Source of the DNA: Rhizophagus sp. LPA8_4_AMF
Lineage: Eukaryota > Glomeromycota > Glomeromycetes > Glomerales > Glomeraceae
Assembly: GCA_021464525.1 (NCBI GenBank)
Contig: JADRCO010001098.1
Location: 1-22,591 of the forward strand
Length of the DNA stretch: 22,591 bases
Direction of reading: 5' to 3'
The notes below the pieces were generated by a model. The model saw only the letters and a list, made by a program, of their open reading frames with translations. It made no database searches and was not told where the DNA came from. Position 1 is the first letter of the stretch; the number at the start of each line of letters is the position of its first letter. Made by a program: the position numbers and the translations under genes. Positions 1-10,266 of the stretch are shown here, one piece after another.

Positions 1-336
1 ATAAATAAAGCAATAAATAAAATAATCTTAATTTTGGAATTTTAGAAAAGCTTGGGAAGATTTTTGAGGCTTTGGAAATGTTTAGAAGTTTCGGAAAAGT
101 TTAGGAATTTCGGGATAATTTAGGCATTTCGGGATAATTTTGGTATTTCGGAATAGGTTTCGGAACTAAATTAAAATCCGAAATAGTTTCGGAATTTAAA
201 AATAATTTTGGGCGGCACCATTGGTGTGACTATATAAAGTCAAATTTACTAATAAAATGATATGTAGGTTAGCAAAAATAAGGTGCTTATAAAGAGGTGT
301 TCTTATATAGGAGGTGATTATATAGAGGTCTGACTG
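1..336. mobile_element. Right end of a pogo/Tc1-like DNA transposon (truncated by window edge)
   Basis: The end reads GAGGTCTGACTG followed by TA at 337-338. Reversed, that is CAGTCAGACCTC, a pogo/Tigger-style terminus beside a TA target. Just inside it (about 280-336) are near-periodic units beginning GGTG or GGTC, each with CTTATAAAG, CTTATATAG or ATTATATAG, like subterminal transposase-binding repeats. Further in, 60-200 carries repeated TTTCGG(G/A)ATAATTT motifs, about 20 bp apart in the clearest part (about 107-155), and a CACCA-T-TGGTG palindrome at 216-226. The left terminus and any transposase lie outside the window. Superfamily assignment is inference from the terminus only. Confidence 0.5.
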
Positions 337-349
337 TATTTAGTTGAAG

Positions 350-960
350 AATTACAAAAAGCATAGAAGCAAGAAAAATTAGTGAAAATTACTGGAAATC
401 AGGAAAATTATTTAGTAAAGAATTGATTGAAGAAAAATAATGGTAAGAATATGATTAATAGAAAATGAAGTAGGAATGGAATTTTATGACGAAAATAATA
501 TTAGAAAAATGAAATATAAAATAGATTATTGGAATAATGATGACAAAGTATTATTGTAAAGTTATGAAAAATGAATGGGTAGAAATTATTTAACGAAAAT
601 ACTGTGAAGATGTATTGGAAAAATGTCAGATATTGGAAAAGATTGATAAAGAAGAATATAAAGAAAAATATGAAAGAAAAACATGAAATTCATAGGAATA
701 TGAAGAATGAGTATTCAAGAATAGAAAATAAGGAAATAAAAAGTTATAAGTACCTGGAGGATTGAGCTGATGAATGGAAATAATTGGATTTTTGAAGGAT
801 AAGAAAAATTCAAATGGAAGATTTAAGGGATAATTTTATGATAGAGGATATATTAACACAACCATTACAGATAACAAATGGAATTTTTAATGAAGATATG
901 CACCATTATCATTTTTGATAACATTCCAGAATTACAAAATTGGGATTATGAAATTATTAT
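350..960 (+). pseudogene. Decayed coding sequence, unknown product
   Basis: Purine-rich on the plus strand, with protein-like but interrupted reading. The best part starts near 742 in one frame: a Lys/Asp-rich stretch with YLED, ADEW, LDFLKDKKNSNGRF, and FYDRGYINTTITDNKWNF near 830-890. It is broken only by TGA and TAA codons that are one transition from TGG, CGA or CAA. No start codon, domain or neighbour gives a function. It directly abuts the transposon end at 336, so it may be the sequence the element inserted beside. I do not recognise the family. Confidence 0.35.
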
Positions 961-1452
961 AAAATTTGGGATTTGTATTTCAGTATTATAAAATTTCAAG
1001 ATTTTTCATTATCTGGATTATAATATTTTAGGATTTCTACTTTTAAAAAGACTATAGCACAAAATTTATATATTTTTTTTTACAAGCGTAAATATTGGGT
1101 AGTAAAGTACAATATAAAAACAAATTACAAAAATAAATGCAAATATATAAATAATACCATCTTTAATAATTTAAAGAAGGAATGATCAAACTAATTTAGT
1201 GTTCATTATTATCATACACTCTAAATTCAACTTCACAGTCTGTGTCAAGTATTATTAGTTGAATTAAAAATATAGTTGTTTTTTGCCATTGATCTTTTCA
1301 TAATCAATCAAACAAGAAACCTTGAAGGTTTCTTGTACAAGTTTTTTTTTGTATTTGATAAATATTAGTCTTTTTAGGATAAATACAATGATCAATTTAT
1401 TCTACTATACTGTATGACAGGTTTATGATCTTACCGTTTTATGAGATATATT
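961..1452. other. A+T-rich spacer, no gene seen
   Basis: Low-complexity A+T-rich DNA. A short inverted repeat AAGAAACCTTGAAGGTTTCTTG lies at about 1314-1335 (AAGAAACCTT / AAGGTTTCTT), about 120 bp beyond the stop codon of the minus-strand gene remnant ending at 1453. It could form a 3'-end hairpin, but fungal genes do not rely on such terminators. No open frame is supported. Confidence 0.4.
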
Positions 1453-2450
1453 CTACATTAAAAATTCAGAAAGATTATCTTCAGCTTTTAACCCATTTTT
1501 TGCTCTTATGATATCTAAAAAATAATATAAAAATTAGATTAAATTAGGAATAATTAATTAATAATATTTATAGGTACACTACTTACCATCATTATTTCTT
1601 CTTTTACTAGCTTTAATAAGCATACTAGTTTGCCTTTTTGTTATAGTATTAAGTGTCTTTCTAGTAGAATTGATATCATTATTGAAATCTTGCATTTCAT
1701 CATCATTCTGCTTAATTTTCTTATTAAAGTTACGTAATTCTTTAAAGAAATCTTGATGTACATAATATACAATACTATGTCTAATTCTTTTAGTAACTTT
1801 TAAATTTCCATGCTTTAAAAATCTTGAAGAAAATGCTAAAACTTGTCCTTGGCATAACCTGATACTTTATCATTTGACTAGTGTATCTTACAGCATAAAC
1901 ATCAGATTTCTGGTTCATTTGATCATTTATTCTTGCAGTTTAAAAATCTTCTTATGTATTGTCTGTTACAATTACCCTTTTCTAAAATAAAGAAATTATA
2001 TTAATAAAGAATGACTTATATGTGGCCTACTAATGCAATGAATTTTGTACTTACTTTTACCCATAATCTTCTTATGTTTAGTAATGAATCTCCAATAGTT
2101 TTCATATATTTTGTTTGTTAACAGGATCATTTAGAAGTAAGTCAGTTAGATATTGATAGAAGAAATTATTGCCAAGCATATTAGATAAGAAACCATACAT
2201 TAATATTTTCTTGAATTTTGCGAATATGTTGAATAATATCACATTTGATATTTTTAATTGTAACAATATCAATAAGGTTTAGGTTATATGTATCCAATAT
2301 ATCTTGTAGTGTTGTATCAAGTTTTGCATCATAAATAAATTTTGTAAAAAGTTTGATTACACCATCTCATCAAGAGTGTTTTAGAGAAAAATTGACTAAT
2401 TCTCAAATTTGGTTGGCAAAAATTTGGGTCAAGCCTGAAGTTAACTATTT
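1453..2450 (-). pseudogene. 3' part of a decayed multi-exon gene, unknown product
   Basis: Reading the minus strand, coding-quality sequence runs from about 2380 to a TAG at 1455-1453. Recognisable pieces in order are an open frame at about 2378-2190 (Ile/Asp/Asn-rich), a piece near 2190-2104 with LTDLLLNDPVNKQ, and a piece with NYWRFITKHKKIMGK ending at a GTAAGT donor near 2055. After a TTTTAG acceptor near 1981 come two frame-shifted parts. A long intact frame follows at about 1866-1587 (IRHSIVYYVHQDFFKELRNF, then a Lys/Asn/Asp-rich helix). A clean 72-bp GTAAGT...TTAG intron (1515-1586, phase 1) joins it to a final 62-bp exon ending EDNLSEFLM. At least three frameshifts or stops break the gene. 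The helical, charged C-terminus suggests a coiled coil. No known domain was recognised. Confidence 0.5.
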
Positions 2451-3223
2451 TGCCATCTGTTTTTCTTATAAAAAAGGAGTCATGCTAACCAATGATACCA
2501 ACAGAAACACATGCCAATATTCTTTGTAGCTCCATCCAGGGCAAAATATTCAGTTACAATCATGTGGTTGAATACACAAGAGTTTGAGGCAATCCTTAAC
2601 ATATGACCCTAGCTGTCCTTTTTGTGTTAAACAATCAGGCAGAAGAGTGGAGCTCCTGGATACAGACTGAATACACTCCCAGAAGTAAGCTCTTTTGGCT
2701 AACCTCCTTTCTTACATGTATGTTGAATACAGAAGATTTGCAAGTAAACCTTGTGAACTAAGAGTGAATTATAAAATAATATGCCACCATTCAATAAGTA
2801 AGTATATTTCTAATTGCTGATGTACTTTGTGATGTATGCATAAAAGATATTCACATCTACTTCATTGATTATCCAACTATTATATCTTGCCCTCATTTCT
2901 TTTTTATTTTCATTTTCATGTTTATCATTACATGGAGAAACAGTAATATATTTTTCTCTTATTTTAGAATAGTTAGCCTTTGAAGTACTGTAATAGCTAA
3001 AATTAGTTAAAATTTATTTATAATAACTATTTTAGATCATTCTTTCAACAAGAGTAAATGATTATCGATTTATTATAATTAAATTCTTTCAGATTTGTAG
3101 TAAGTAATGCAATTCTTTTTATTTTTTACCAATAATAAGAGGATTGATTATATCACTTTATTATAATTGGAAACTGAAATTTATAAAAAGAATTTGCCAG
3201 TATTTTGACATTATAAAGAACCA
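2451..3223. other. Probable decayed coding, then A+T-rich spacer
   Basis: The part at about 2480-2760 is less A+T-rich than its surroundings and gives short minus-strand open stretches, for example one containing TEYFALDGATKNIGMCFCWY. Frames change often and no domain or boundary can be assigned. It may be the upstream part of the remnant ending at 1453. From about 2760 to 3223 nothing is supported. Confidence 0.25.
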
Positions 3224-3790
3224 TTATTTTGGTTTTGATTTTTTGCTGCATTTTTCTTTTAGTTTAAAGGTCAATTCAGATTTTTGGAATTTAGAATTGC
3301 TTTTTTTTATTTTTTTGCCTTCCTTTGAATTTTCCTTTGTACCTGCAGATGTTTTGATATTCTTAACCTATTTAGTAATTTTTTGGAATAATCTGGTTAT
3401 TGGCTCATAGTAAGCAACATTACTATAATTATTATTACTATTTTCACTACTTCCAAAATCTACCCATACTCATTTTTTTTGCCTTAAATTCCCACATAGT
3501 ATTCCAAAATTTCTTTTTTCATCTCTCAAAATTCCATTATATTTCTTTGTTTTTTCAAGTATTTTTACTGGTGTTGAATCTTTAAAATTTCTTTCTAACA
3601 TACATTGTATTATTTCTCCTTTATATTCTATCTGACTATCTCCATCATTTTTTCTTTAATATTTTCCCAACTTTTTCTTCTCACTACCATTTTATTTACC
3701 CTATTTATTTTTTCTTCTAATGGTTTCCTTATTTCCTGATATTCTATTCCTTCTCTTTCTCCATTATTTACTGATACTTAATTATTATTT
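3224..3790 (-). pseudogene. Decayed Lys-rich protein C-terminus, unknown family
   Basis: On the minus strand one frame runs from about 3643 to a TAA at 3226-3224, about 140 codons. It is interrupted only by TGA at 3472-3470 and TAG at 3370-3368. Between the stops the reading stays convincing: IIQCMLERNFKDSTPVKI, then NFGILCGNLRQ, VWVDFGSSENSNNNYSNVAY, and a Lys/Ser-rich basic tail. Upstream (about 3790-3645) a second frame with EYQEIRKPLEEKINRVNKMV joins after a slip in an A-run near 3645. Both stops could arise by single C-to-T changes on the coding strand (CGA to TGA, CAG to TAG). Product unknown. Plus-strand open frames here are shadows. Confidence 0.5.
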
Positions 3791-4029
3791 AATTATATAT
3801 TGTAGTTATAGTTATTTTAATTTTCAATTAATATAATAGAATTGATTTGACAAAAAATGTAAAAATTGAAAAAGCGGATGATACAAATTTATTTCATATA
3901 ATTTTTCAAAGGTAGAAAGCTACAAATGAAGAAAAATTGTATTTTATTACTACTCTACTGATAATTAAATTTAGGTATTAGTGTTTCTATTGTTATGCTG
4001 ATAACACATAATAATTTGTCATACTATTA

Positions 4030-4240
4030 GAAAATTCTAAATTTTTTTTAAGATTTCATCCCTTCCTTAAATAAAATCCATCATTTCTTTAATTTTATCT
4101 TTTAATTTAAATTTTCTTTTCTTAATTCTTCATTCAATTTTTCTAATTCCATTTCTTTACATTCTCCTTTTTACATTTACTATTTTCTTTAATTGATTCT
4201 GTATTAATCCATTATACATTACTTGAACCAATGCATAGCA
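4030..4240 (-). pseudogene. Decayed coiled-coil fragment
   Basis: Minus-strand translation gives a charged heptad-like helix: ESIKENSKCKK, then after a one-base slip ECKEMELEKLNEELRKENLN, then a stop and a further slip before KIKEMMDF. Glu/Lys/Leu spacing fits a coiled coil. It lies upstream of the remnant at 3224-3790 in the same orientation and may belong to the same former gene. No function can be inferred. Confidence 0.4.
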
Positions 4241-4469
4241 TAGGTTTAGGTATCATGTTATGAGCAAGTTTCTAATACAAATAATATTAATTAGTAATAG
4301 GGTCAATAACATGAAGATTTATATGAAATTCTTTATCATAAGTCTTTTACCATAAATCCTTTTATAAAGTTTCCAGGCAATCAACTTACAAGTTCTGATT
4401 TATCGCTGATAACCTGGCTTGCTAAAGAATTTTTCCAGGTTAATTCTTTAGTATTTTAATTATATCATA

Positions 4470-4740
4470 ATAACACCAGATTGTTATCTTCATCATGCAT
4501 TTAGTCTTTATTTTCTGGTTTTTCCTTTGTATTTGTATTCCTTATATAAAGTTTCCACTTATCTATGCTAATTGGATTATTTGTTTCAATGAGTTGGCTG
4601 TATTCATTGATCTTTATTTAAATTAAAACCAGTATCTCCATTAAAATTTGCAAAATGTAAGATTCAGAATCTGATAAGTTGTTTGCCACTTGTCAAGAGG
4701 TTTGGCAAGATCTATTTCTATTTCTAAGTTAAAAAAGCTG
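4470..4740 (-). pseudogene. Decayed coding fragment, unknown product
   Basis: Minus-strand open pieces read EIDLAKPLDKWQTTYQ (about 4730-4680) and then, in a different frame, INEYSQLIETNNPISIDKWK followed by LYIRNTNTKEKPENKD and a stop (about 4610-4500). Amino-acid composition is protein-like. The pieces do not join without frameshifts. Same strand as the fragments on both sides, so possibly one large decayed locus. Confidence 0.4.
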
Positions 4741-4979
4741 TAATTCAAGAATTTGTATTGTCTTTCTCTTTTTTCTGGTATTCTGGTAGTTATTGCATGT
4801 ACTTTTCTCTCTAAACATTATGAATAGCAATTAGAAATAATAATAATACTAGTTCAATAATGAAAGTAATAATACAATAAAATATATTAAAATTTAGAAT
4901 ATAAAAGAGAAATATTAAATTATAAGTGTATTTTAAAATCTTTGAAGTAATTGTTTAGAAAATTTTTAAAAAAAAAATT

Positions 4980-5490
4980 TACTACTTTTTCTGTAATCAT
5001 GGCAACCTTTTGATATTTGTATAAATGATTATCTTTGTATCTTCTTCTAGACATTTCATAGCATTATTCTGCATTATATGTTCTTTGCATATCTTCAGTT
5101 GTTAAAGGGTTTGAAGTAGTAAACTCCTCCTCCAACAAAAAAATTGCATATTATATAAGTATTTCCTGCTAATAAACTGAGCATTAGTCTACTGAATTCT
5201 TTTTCCATGTTTGGCTGCAACTCTTTCCACGAGATTTTTCCTTTATCACATGGATGTTCTTCTACCCATTTAATGATAAAACCTTTTTTGCTATTTTTTT
5301 TTCATTAAGCTTCTTAAAATCTGTTACAATGCTCACAAATGGTACATTACCAATTTTTATTAAAAACTAATTTCTTTTTATTGGATAATATTGGCCTTAT
5401 TAGTATAACTCCTTCATCATCAATAAGCTTTCCTCATAAACTTTTTCAAAACTTAAATTATGCCAATGTATCCCAAAAAACACCACCAGT
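4980..5490 (-). pseudogene. Decayed coding fragment, unknown product
   Basis: Minus-strand reading gives a run from about 5290 to 5105 including IIKWVEEHPCDKGKISWKEL, MEKEFSRLMLSLLAGNT and a glycine patch, then a frame change into LEEEFTTSNPLTTEDMQRTY and RRRYKDNHLYKYQKVAMITE (about 5140-4985). Upstream (about 5490-5300) are shorter pieces with DTGGVFWDTLA and VTDFKKLNEKKIAKK. Several indels and stops separate them. No family was recognised. The plus-strand frame at 5339-5536 is a shadow. Confidence 0.45.
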
Positions 5491-6004
5491 ATCTGTAAGC
5501 TTTTATATTAAAAAAAAAAGAAAAAAAATATTTTAGTATAGGATTTTAATGAAATAATAAAAAAAAGTGTAAAGTTAAAAACTTAAAAACTTACTTACTA
5601 TCAATAAAATCAAAATTATTAAACATTTTATAATAATTTTTAATGTATAAGTAGTATCTTCTAATCAGTTCATTAAAATTATTTGTAATATAAATTTTGT
5701 AATTAAAAGAGTTTCATTTTCATTAAATTTATAATTTATAAGTTATATAATAATTCCACTCAAAAAGTTATTAATTTATACTTTGATCTAATTCATGATG
5801 ATTAATTGAAGGAAATCTTATATAATATTTTTTGTTAAAAGTAGTTGATTTTTACATTTGATCCATAATTATTAAAGTGCTAGATGACAATATTTTTAAG
5901 GAAATTACTTAATGATCTGTCCATCCGTCAATTGCTTTATTAATAAAAAATAAATTTTATTTTAATAAAAATTTAATTTCCAAGAATTTTAATTGTAATT
6001 CTTA
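5491..6004. other. A+T-rich spacer, no gene seen
   Basis: Long A and T runs, no sustained frame and no recognisable repeat. If the flanking minus-strand fragments were once one gene this would be intronic or eroded sequence. Confidence 0.4.
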
Positions 6005-6110
6005 CCTAATGTAAAAAATTTTCATCATTCATTTGTGGCCAATAATATTTCTAAGTTTCTTCAAATGAAAAAATGTCCAGTATATCCAGTGAGTGGATCC
6101 AAATTGGCTT
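6005..6110 (-). pseudogene. Short decayed exon fragment
   Basis: The minus strand reads LDPLTGYTGHFF, then in another frame FEET-stop-KYYWPQMNDENFLH ending at a TAG immediately before GTAAG, a plausible donor. The first internal TAG could derive from CAG by one C-to-T change. Aromatic-rich, protein-like, unidentified. Confidence 0.35.
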
Positions 6111-6469
6111 AATATAAATAGTTTTAAATTATAATTTTCAAATATCTATATATCTTATATAATTTCTGATTAATATAATGAATTTCTTGTATTAAATAGA
6201 ATGTTTCAAATATTTTCTAATCTAATGGAGATTAAAGTTGTTTAAATAATTGAATAATAATTCTTGGTGCTTCAATTACTATTATAATAAGGTAAATTAT
6301 GGCATTATAAATATCTTACTTAATAAAACTGCTTTTATTTTATTAAGCAATAGTATAAAGATTAAAAACTTGGATATTATTAAAATTTTCTATTTAACGA
6401 AAAAAAAATGTAAATTTCATTAAAGTATAAAAGATAATGTATATGATATTTGTATTTGTAATTGAAAAA

Positions 6470-6670
6470 TATAAGATCTTTATAGCAGCTCAATCCCAAA
6501 TTCTTGGATTATTGCCATTGATAAAACGACCCAATCTTGTCAAATCTTCTATCATATGGCAAATCTCTATTGTATTCTTGCAATAAAAGGTTATACCATA
6601 AACTAATTATATGGCATACATTATCCCATGTTTTGAACATCTTCTCATTGAAACATTTATCTAATAAAGG
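6470..6670 (-). pseudogene. Decayed coding fragment, unknown product
   Basis: A clean minus-strand frame runs from about 6668 to a TAA at about 6514: PLLDKCFNEKMFKTWDNVCH, IISLWYNLLLQEYNRDLPYD, RRFDKIG. Reading continues after a one-base shift as LGRFINGNNPRIWD, a TGA, then AAIKIL. The single frameshift plus a TGA that could derive from TGG or CGA mark it as broken. No family recognised. Confidence 0.45.
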
Positions 6671-7750
6671 TATATGTAAAATTAATAAAAAATTAATTTA
6701 ATAATTAAGAAATTATTGTTTTAATCTCAATATTCTTATTTCTCTGCTGATTGAGAAAAATGCCCTGCATTCTAATTAATAGCTAAACTGATAAATTTGG
6801 GTTTCCACTATAAGTAATAGTAATACAGTAGTAATACATGGGAGGCTTCCTTGAATGTAGATCTTACACAATTATTGGAGTTTGTAATAACTAATATATT
6901 AAGGGAAAGGGTATAAATCTATTCTAGTTTAATATATGTCTTAATGGATCTTAAGTATGTTTTCAATATTTATATAAAATTATTGTACTTGGGGATGTAA
7001 TGTTTAATATTTTATTACAGATAAGTAAACTGTAATAATTAAATCAGCAAAAGATAAGCTATTTGTAGTATAATCACTTATATCCTGCAATAGGGGTGAG
7101 ATAACTACTGCTAGTTTATATTGAAATAATAATATTTAATTCATTATTAATTATTAATTCTAAGTATAAATGTATAGTTATTGCAACTTTTACTTAATTG
7201 TTTTAAAGAAATAATATTATCTAATATAGACAATCCTATTTAGAAACAATTCTAGTCAGTCTTGTGTTGATTTTTGGATATTCTGTGATTTTTTAAATCT
7301 TTAAAGTATTCAGAAATAGTGATTACTATTAATAATATAATTATATAAGAAAATTATGATAATATAATTACATCAAAAAAAAAATGCAAAAAAGAGATGA
7401 ATACATTATTATTGAAAATAATGAAGATAATGAAGTGAATCTTAAAATAATAAATCAAATATATGAGTCAATTATTAGTTTATAATGACAATTGGGAAGT
7501 CAATTTTATAATTATTTTTATTTAAAAAATCAAAGAAAAGACTATGTTTGAAAAATTGGTATTATATTTAGAAGTATGTAATTGATATTAGGAAAGGAAA
7601 TGTTTTTAAATTGAAATTTGTTTATATTATTAATGAATGACTATATTCTTTGATATGGAAGGACAACAAGAGGAAATCCGGCTAGAGAAATCCGCAAGTG
7701 ACCACTGATGAGAAGGAGGAAAGAACCAAAAGTAACTTGAGGAAGCAAGA
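6671..7750. other. A+T-rich DNA, no gene seen
   Basis: Low-complexity sequence with many TAATA and ATTAAT runs. The only compositional break is 7660-7750, a purine-rich, less A+T-rich patch with a near repeat GAAATCCGGCTAGAG / GAAATCCGCAAG. No frame, RNA or mobile element could be supported. Confidence 0.35.
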
Positions 7751-7752
7751 AA

Positions 7753-7956
7753 CTATAAATTAATACTATCACTTATAGAAATGATTGATAGCATGTTTAG
7801 TGCCAAATATTCACTTCTCATTAAAAAATATCTGTTCAATTCTTCTTTGTTCCATTCAACATTTAGAAACTCCATAATCTTTAGTGTATAATTTAATGAA
7901 ATTAATCTTTTTTTATGATTGAATTTCCTTCTGCGTTGTTTGATGTGCGTGGGCAT
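7753..7956 (-). CDS. Small hypothetical ORF, doubtful
   Basis: A 67-codon minus-strand frame with a basic start (HIKQRRRKFNHKKR) followed by MEFLNVEWNKEELNRYFLMR and a hydrophobic end. The frame stays open upstream to about 7985, beyond the ATG, as TERCKIQK next to a possible ACAG acceptor, so it could be an internal or last exon fragment instead of a free-standing gene. Nothing identifies a function and chance cannot be excluded at this A+T content. Confidence 0.18.
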   Translation of the reverse strand: MPTHIKQRRRKFNHKKRLISLNYTLKIMEFLNVEWNKEELNRYFLMRSEYLALNMLSIISISDSINL

Positions 7957-8270
7957 CTTTTGAATTTTGCATCTTTCTGTACAAAAAATTTATATAAAAA
8001 ATCATGCTTAATGACTTTCCAATGTGATTCCATGAACATGGTTGTTTTTAATACAGAAATCTTATCCATTAATTAATAAATAAAGTCATTAATTTTCGTA
8101 CTGCCACATTATTATGCAATAATTTTAATTGAAAGTACCAAATGTTTACATTGAATTATGTTCACTCCTTTGAAATTTGTTAAATATTATTCTTAATAGA
8201 TAACAATAAATCTTATCCATCTTTGTAATTTAATATATTATTCTCATTATGCTTCTGAAATTCAACTCTT

Positions 8271-8640
8271 CTAAAAAATAATGCTGATATTATACGAATT
8301 CTTATATATGACAAATATTCTATACATTTCAGCATCATAAACACTTGATTCTCGAATGTTTGGAACTTTTGTATGCTTGTGTTGATCCTTGGTAAACAAT
8401 CTCTGAATCCACCTAGTGTTGCTTAAAATATTTGAAATGCAGTACACATTTATGAGCCTCTTTCTTCAGTACAATGCACCTGTTCGTGCCTGTGACTTCA
8501 GCACTTTAAGCACTATTCGGGAATGATATTTGGGCAGTTCCCAATTCAAAGCTGTATCCATAATAGAAACATGTGAAGCAGGGTTCTTTTAGCAAAGGAT
8601 CAGACTTTAGTTGCTAATATGGTAACCTGATATATTTTTC
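8271..8640 (-). pseudogene. Higher-GC decayed coding patch with two overlapping readings
   Basis: This block is clearly less A+T-rich than the several kb around it. One minus-strand frame is open from about 8585 to a TAG at 8273-8271 with a single TGA at 8468-8466; it includes HVSIMDTALNWELPKYHSRI, TRWIQRLFTKDQHKH and ESSVYDAEMYRIF. A second minus-strand frame gives DPLLKEPCFTCFYYGYSFEL, VTGTNRCIVLKKEAHKCVL and SEIVYQGSTQAYKSS with two stops. I cannot tell which was the original. A degraded gene or transposon coding region is likely; no domain recognised. Confidence 0.35.
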
Positions 8641-9370
8641 AATAATTTTCCAGAATACATTCATGGAAATAGTTTTAATGAAAAAATATTTTTATCTTGA
8701 TTTTTGCACTTTGCTAAAGATAATTTCAATCAGTATAAATAAATTTCTTTTATATGAAATCTGAAGTTTTAACACTATACTTATTTAATAGGTACTATCG
8801 GTGATAGTATTTGTATTCCCATGTATTAAAATAAAATTTTGATATTATAAAATGGTTTAAAGCAAATAATACTGTTTAGATTTACTAAAGTATAAAAATA
8901 ATATAAGAATATAAAGTATATGTGACAAAAATAAATTTCTATAAAACATTTTTGGTTTACACTTTTATTTTTGCATTATTAATGATATTAAATTATTCAC
9001 ATTTCATTATATAATATAAAGAATGTTTTCAAAATAATTTAGTTTAAAATGACTTAAATGTCATAGATTGTAGCATAATTAATGTTCTTAATTTGACATT
9101 TGGCCTATTTTGTGATAAATATATTATTTAATACTTGTATTATAATAAATATTTTTTTGTTAACTACAAAGGAAATATATTACTTTATATTAGTAATGAT
9201 AAAATTTTTAAATGGCCGTACTTTATATAAGAGTAAAAACTGAAATTTATGGCTATATAAAAATTCGAGATTTTATAAAAAAAATAATTATGGAGAAATG
9301 AAAAAAAAATGATTAAGGGGAATTGAAAAAAAAATTCAAGTAGAAATACTTATATTATTTATAATCAGGA
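8641..9370. other. A+T-rich DNA, no gene seen
   Basis: Highly A+T-rich with homopolymer A runs (for example about 9280-9340). No frame, RNA gene or inverted repeat was supported. Confidence 0.4.
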
Positions 9371-9640
9371 GGCTTTTTATTTACCAATTAGGCTTTATAT
9401 ATATCAATTAGGCTTTTTATTTATCAATTGTGGCTTACCATGCTTGCCGTCTATGTAGTTATAATATATACTGTATAGTACGTTTAAATGTATTGTTCCT
9501 CTTTAATGATGGCAAATTAGTGCACAAGTTTACGTATATGGTATAACCTTTTATAACCTAATATAACCTTATATATAATACTGATATCTCTCAAGTATTA
9601 TTGGAAACCCTGATCTCTCACAAATTATTATTGATACTAT
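9371..9640. repeat. Cluster of short minisatellites (period 20, 10 and 29)
   Basis: Three exact-spacing 20-bp units run 9371-9390, 9391-9410 and 9411-9430, each starting GGCTT and ending ATCAATTA, ACCAATTA or ATCAATTG. At 9541-9570 three 10-bp units each carry TATAACC. At 9581-9604 and 9610-9633 two copies of CTGAT(AT)CTCTCA...TATTATTG lie 29 bp apart. Non-coding, and no gene lies close by. Confidence 0.7.
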
Positions 9641-10239
9641 AGGTAGTGCTAGAATGTAATGAATGTAATGCAAATAAAAAAATTCTTTTTACAATTCAAA
9701 TAAAAATTTTACTTTGAATACTAGAATTATGAAAAGTACAAGAAATTTAAAATAGTTATTTTCTCCTAGTCACATTATTGGTTTAACAGATTTTTAAATA
9801 ATAATTCTTATTTACATATCTTGTTAAAATTTTCGTTCGTTATTAACTTAAAATATATAATAGTAACAAAAAATCTCTAACGTATATTAATCGAGTGGCT
9901 TTATGACTTTATCTAAAGCTAAGCATCAAGTAAGAAAATTCGAGATGATAAATAATAAAACACACGTGAAAATGTGGACTTTTGTATACAGCCTCAGGCA
10001 CAATCAATTTAGCCACATGCGTTAAAAAATTGTGACTGTCATTTTCTATATTTATACTGCGCTTGCAGAAGAGTACAACGAAGCAAGGTATAAAACAAAT
10101 CTTACAAATATTCCAGACAATGAGTGACTTTAAATCACTTAATTTTTTTTTTGATGAGAAGAAATATATGATATTGTGGCTAAATTTGGCCAGTATTAAT
10201 GGTATTATCATTTAAGGAATTTACGTCATGTGATGCAAT
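9641..10239. other. Non-coding, no supported gene
   Basis: Intermediate A+T content. It contains a CACGTG hexamer at 9963-9968 and a 100-codon minus-strand frame at 9909-10211 that has no supporting features. Nothing else is recognisable. Confidence 0.3.
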
Positions 10240-10266
10240 GGTATCGTACGACATTGTAACGATACC
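10240..10266. repeat. Perfect 8-bp stem inverted repeat
   Basis: GGTATCGT at 10240-10247 and ACGATACC at 10259-10266 are exact reverse complements around an 11-base spacer. A related sequence without the perfect stem, TAGTATTGTACGACACATTA, occurs at 11738-11757, which suggests a dispersed repeat rather than a unique hairpin. Confidence 0.6.

Noticed and set aside
3144..3585. Plus-strand Phe-rich frames
   Set aside because: Shadows of the Lys/Asn-rich minus-strand decayed gene at 3224-3790.
5339..5536. 65-codon plus-strand frame
   Set aside because: Opposite-strand shadow of the decayed minus-strand fragment at 4980-5490, ending in an A-run.
9909..10211. 100-codon minus-strand frame
   Set aside because: No domain, start context, splice evidence or relative; hydrophobic N-terminus alone is expected by chance in A+T-rich DNA.
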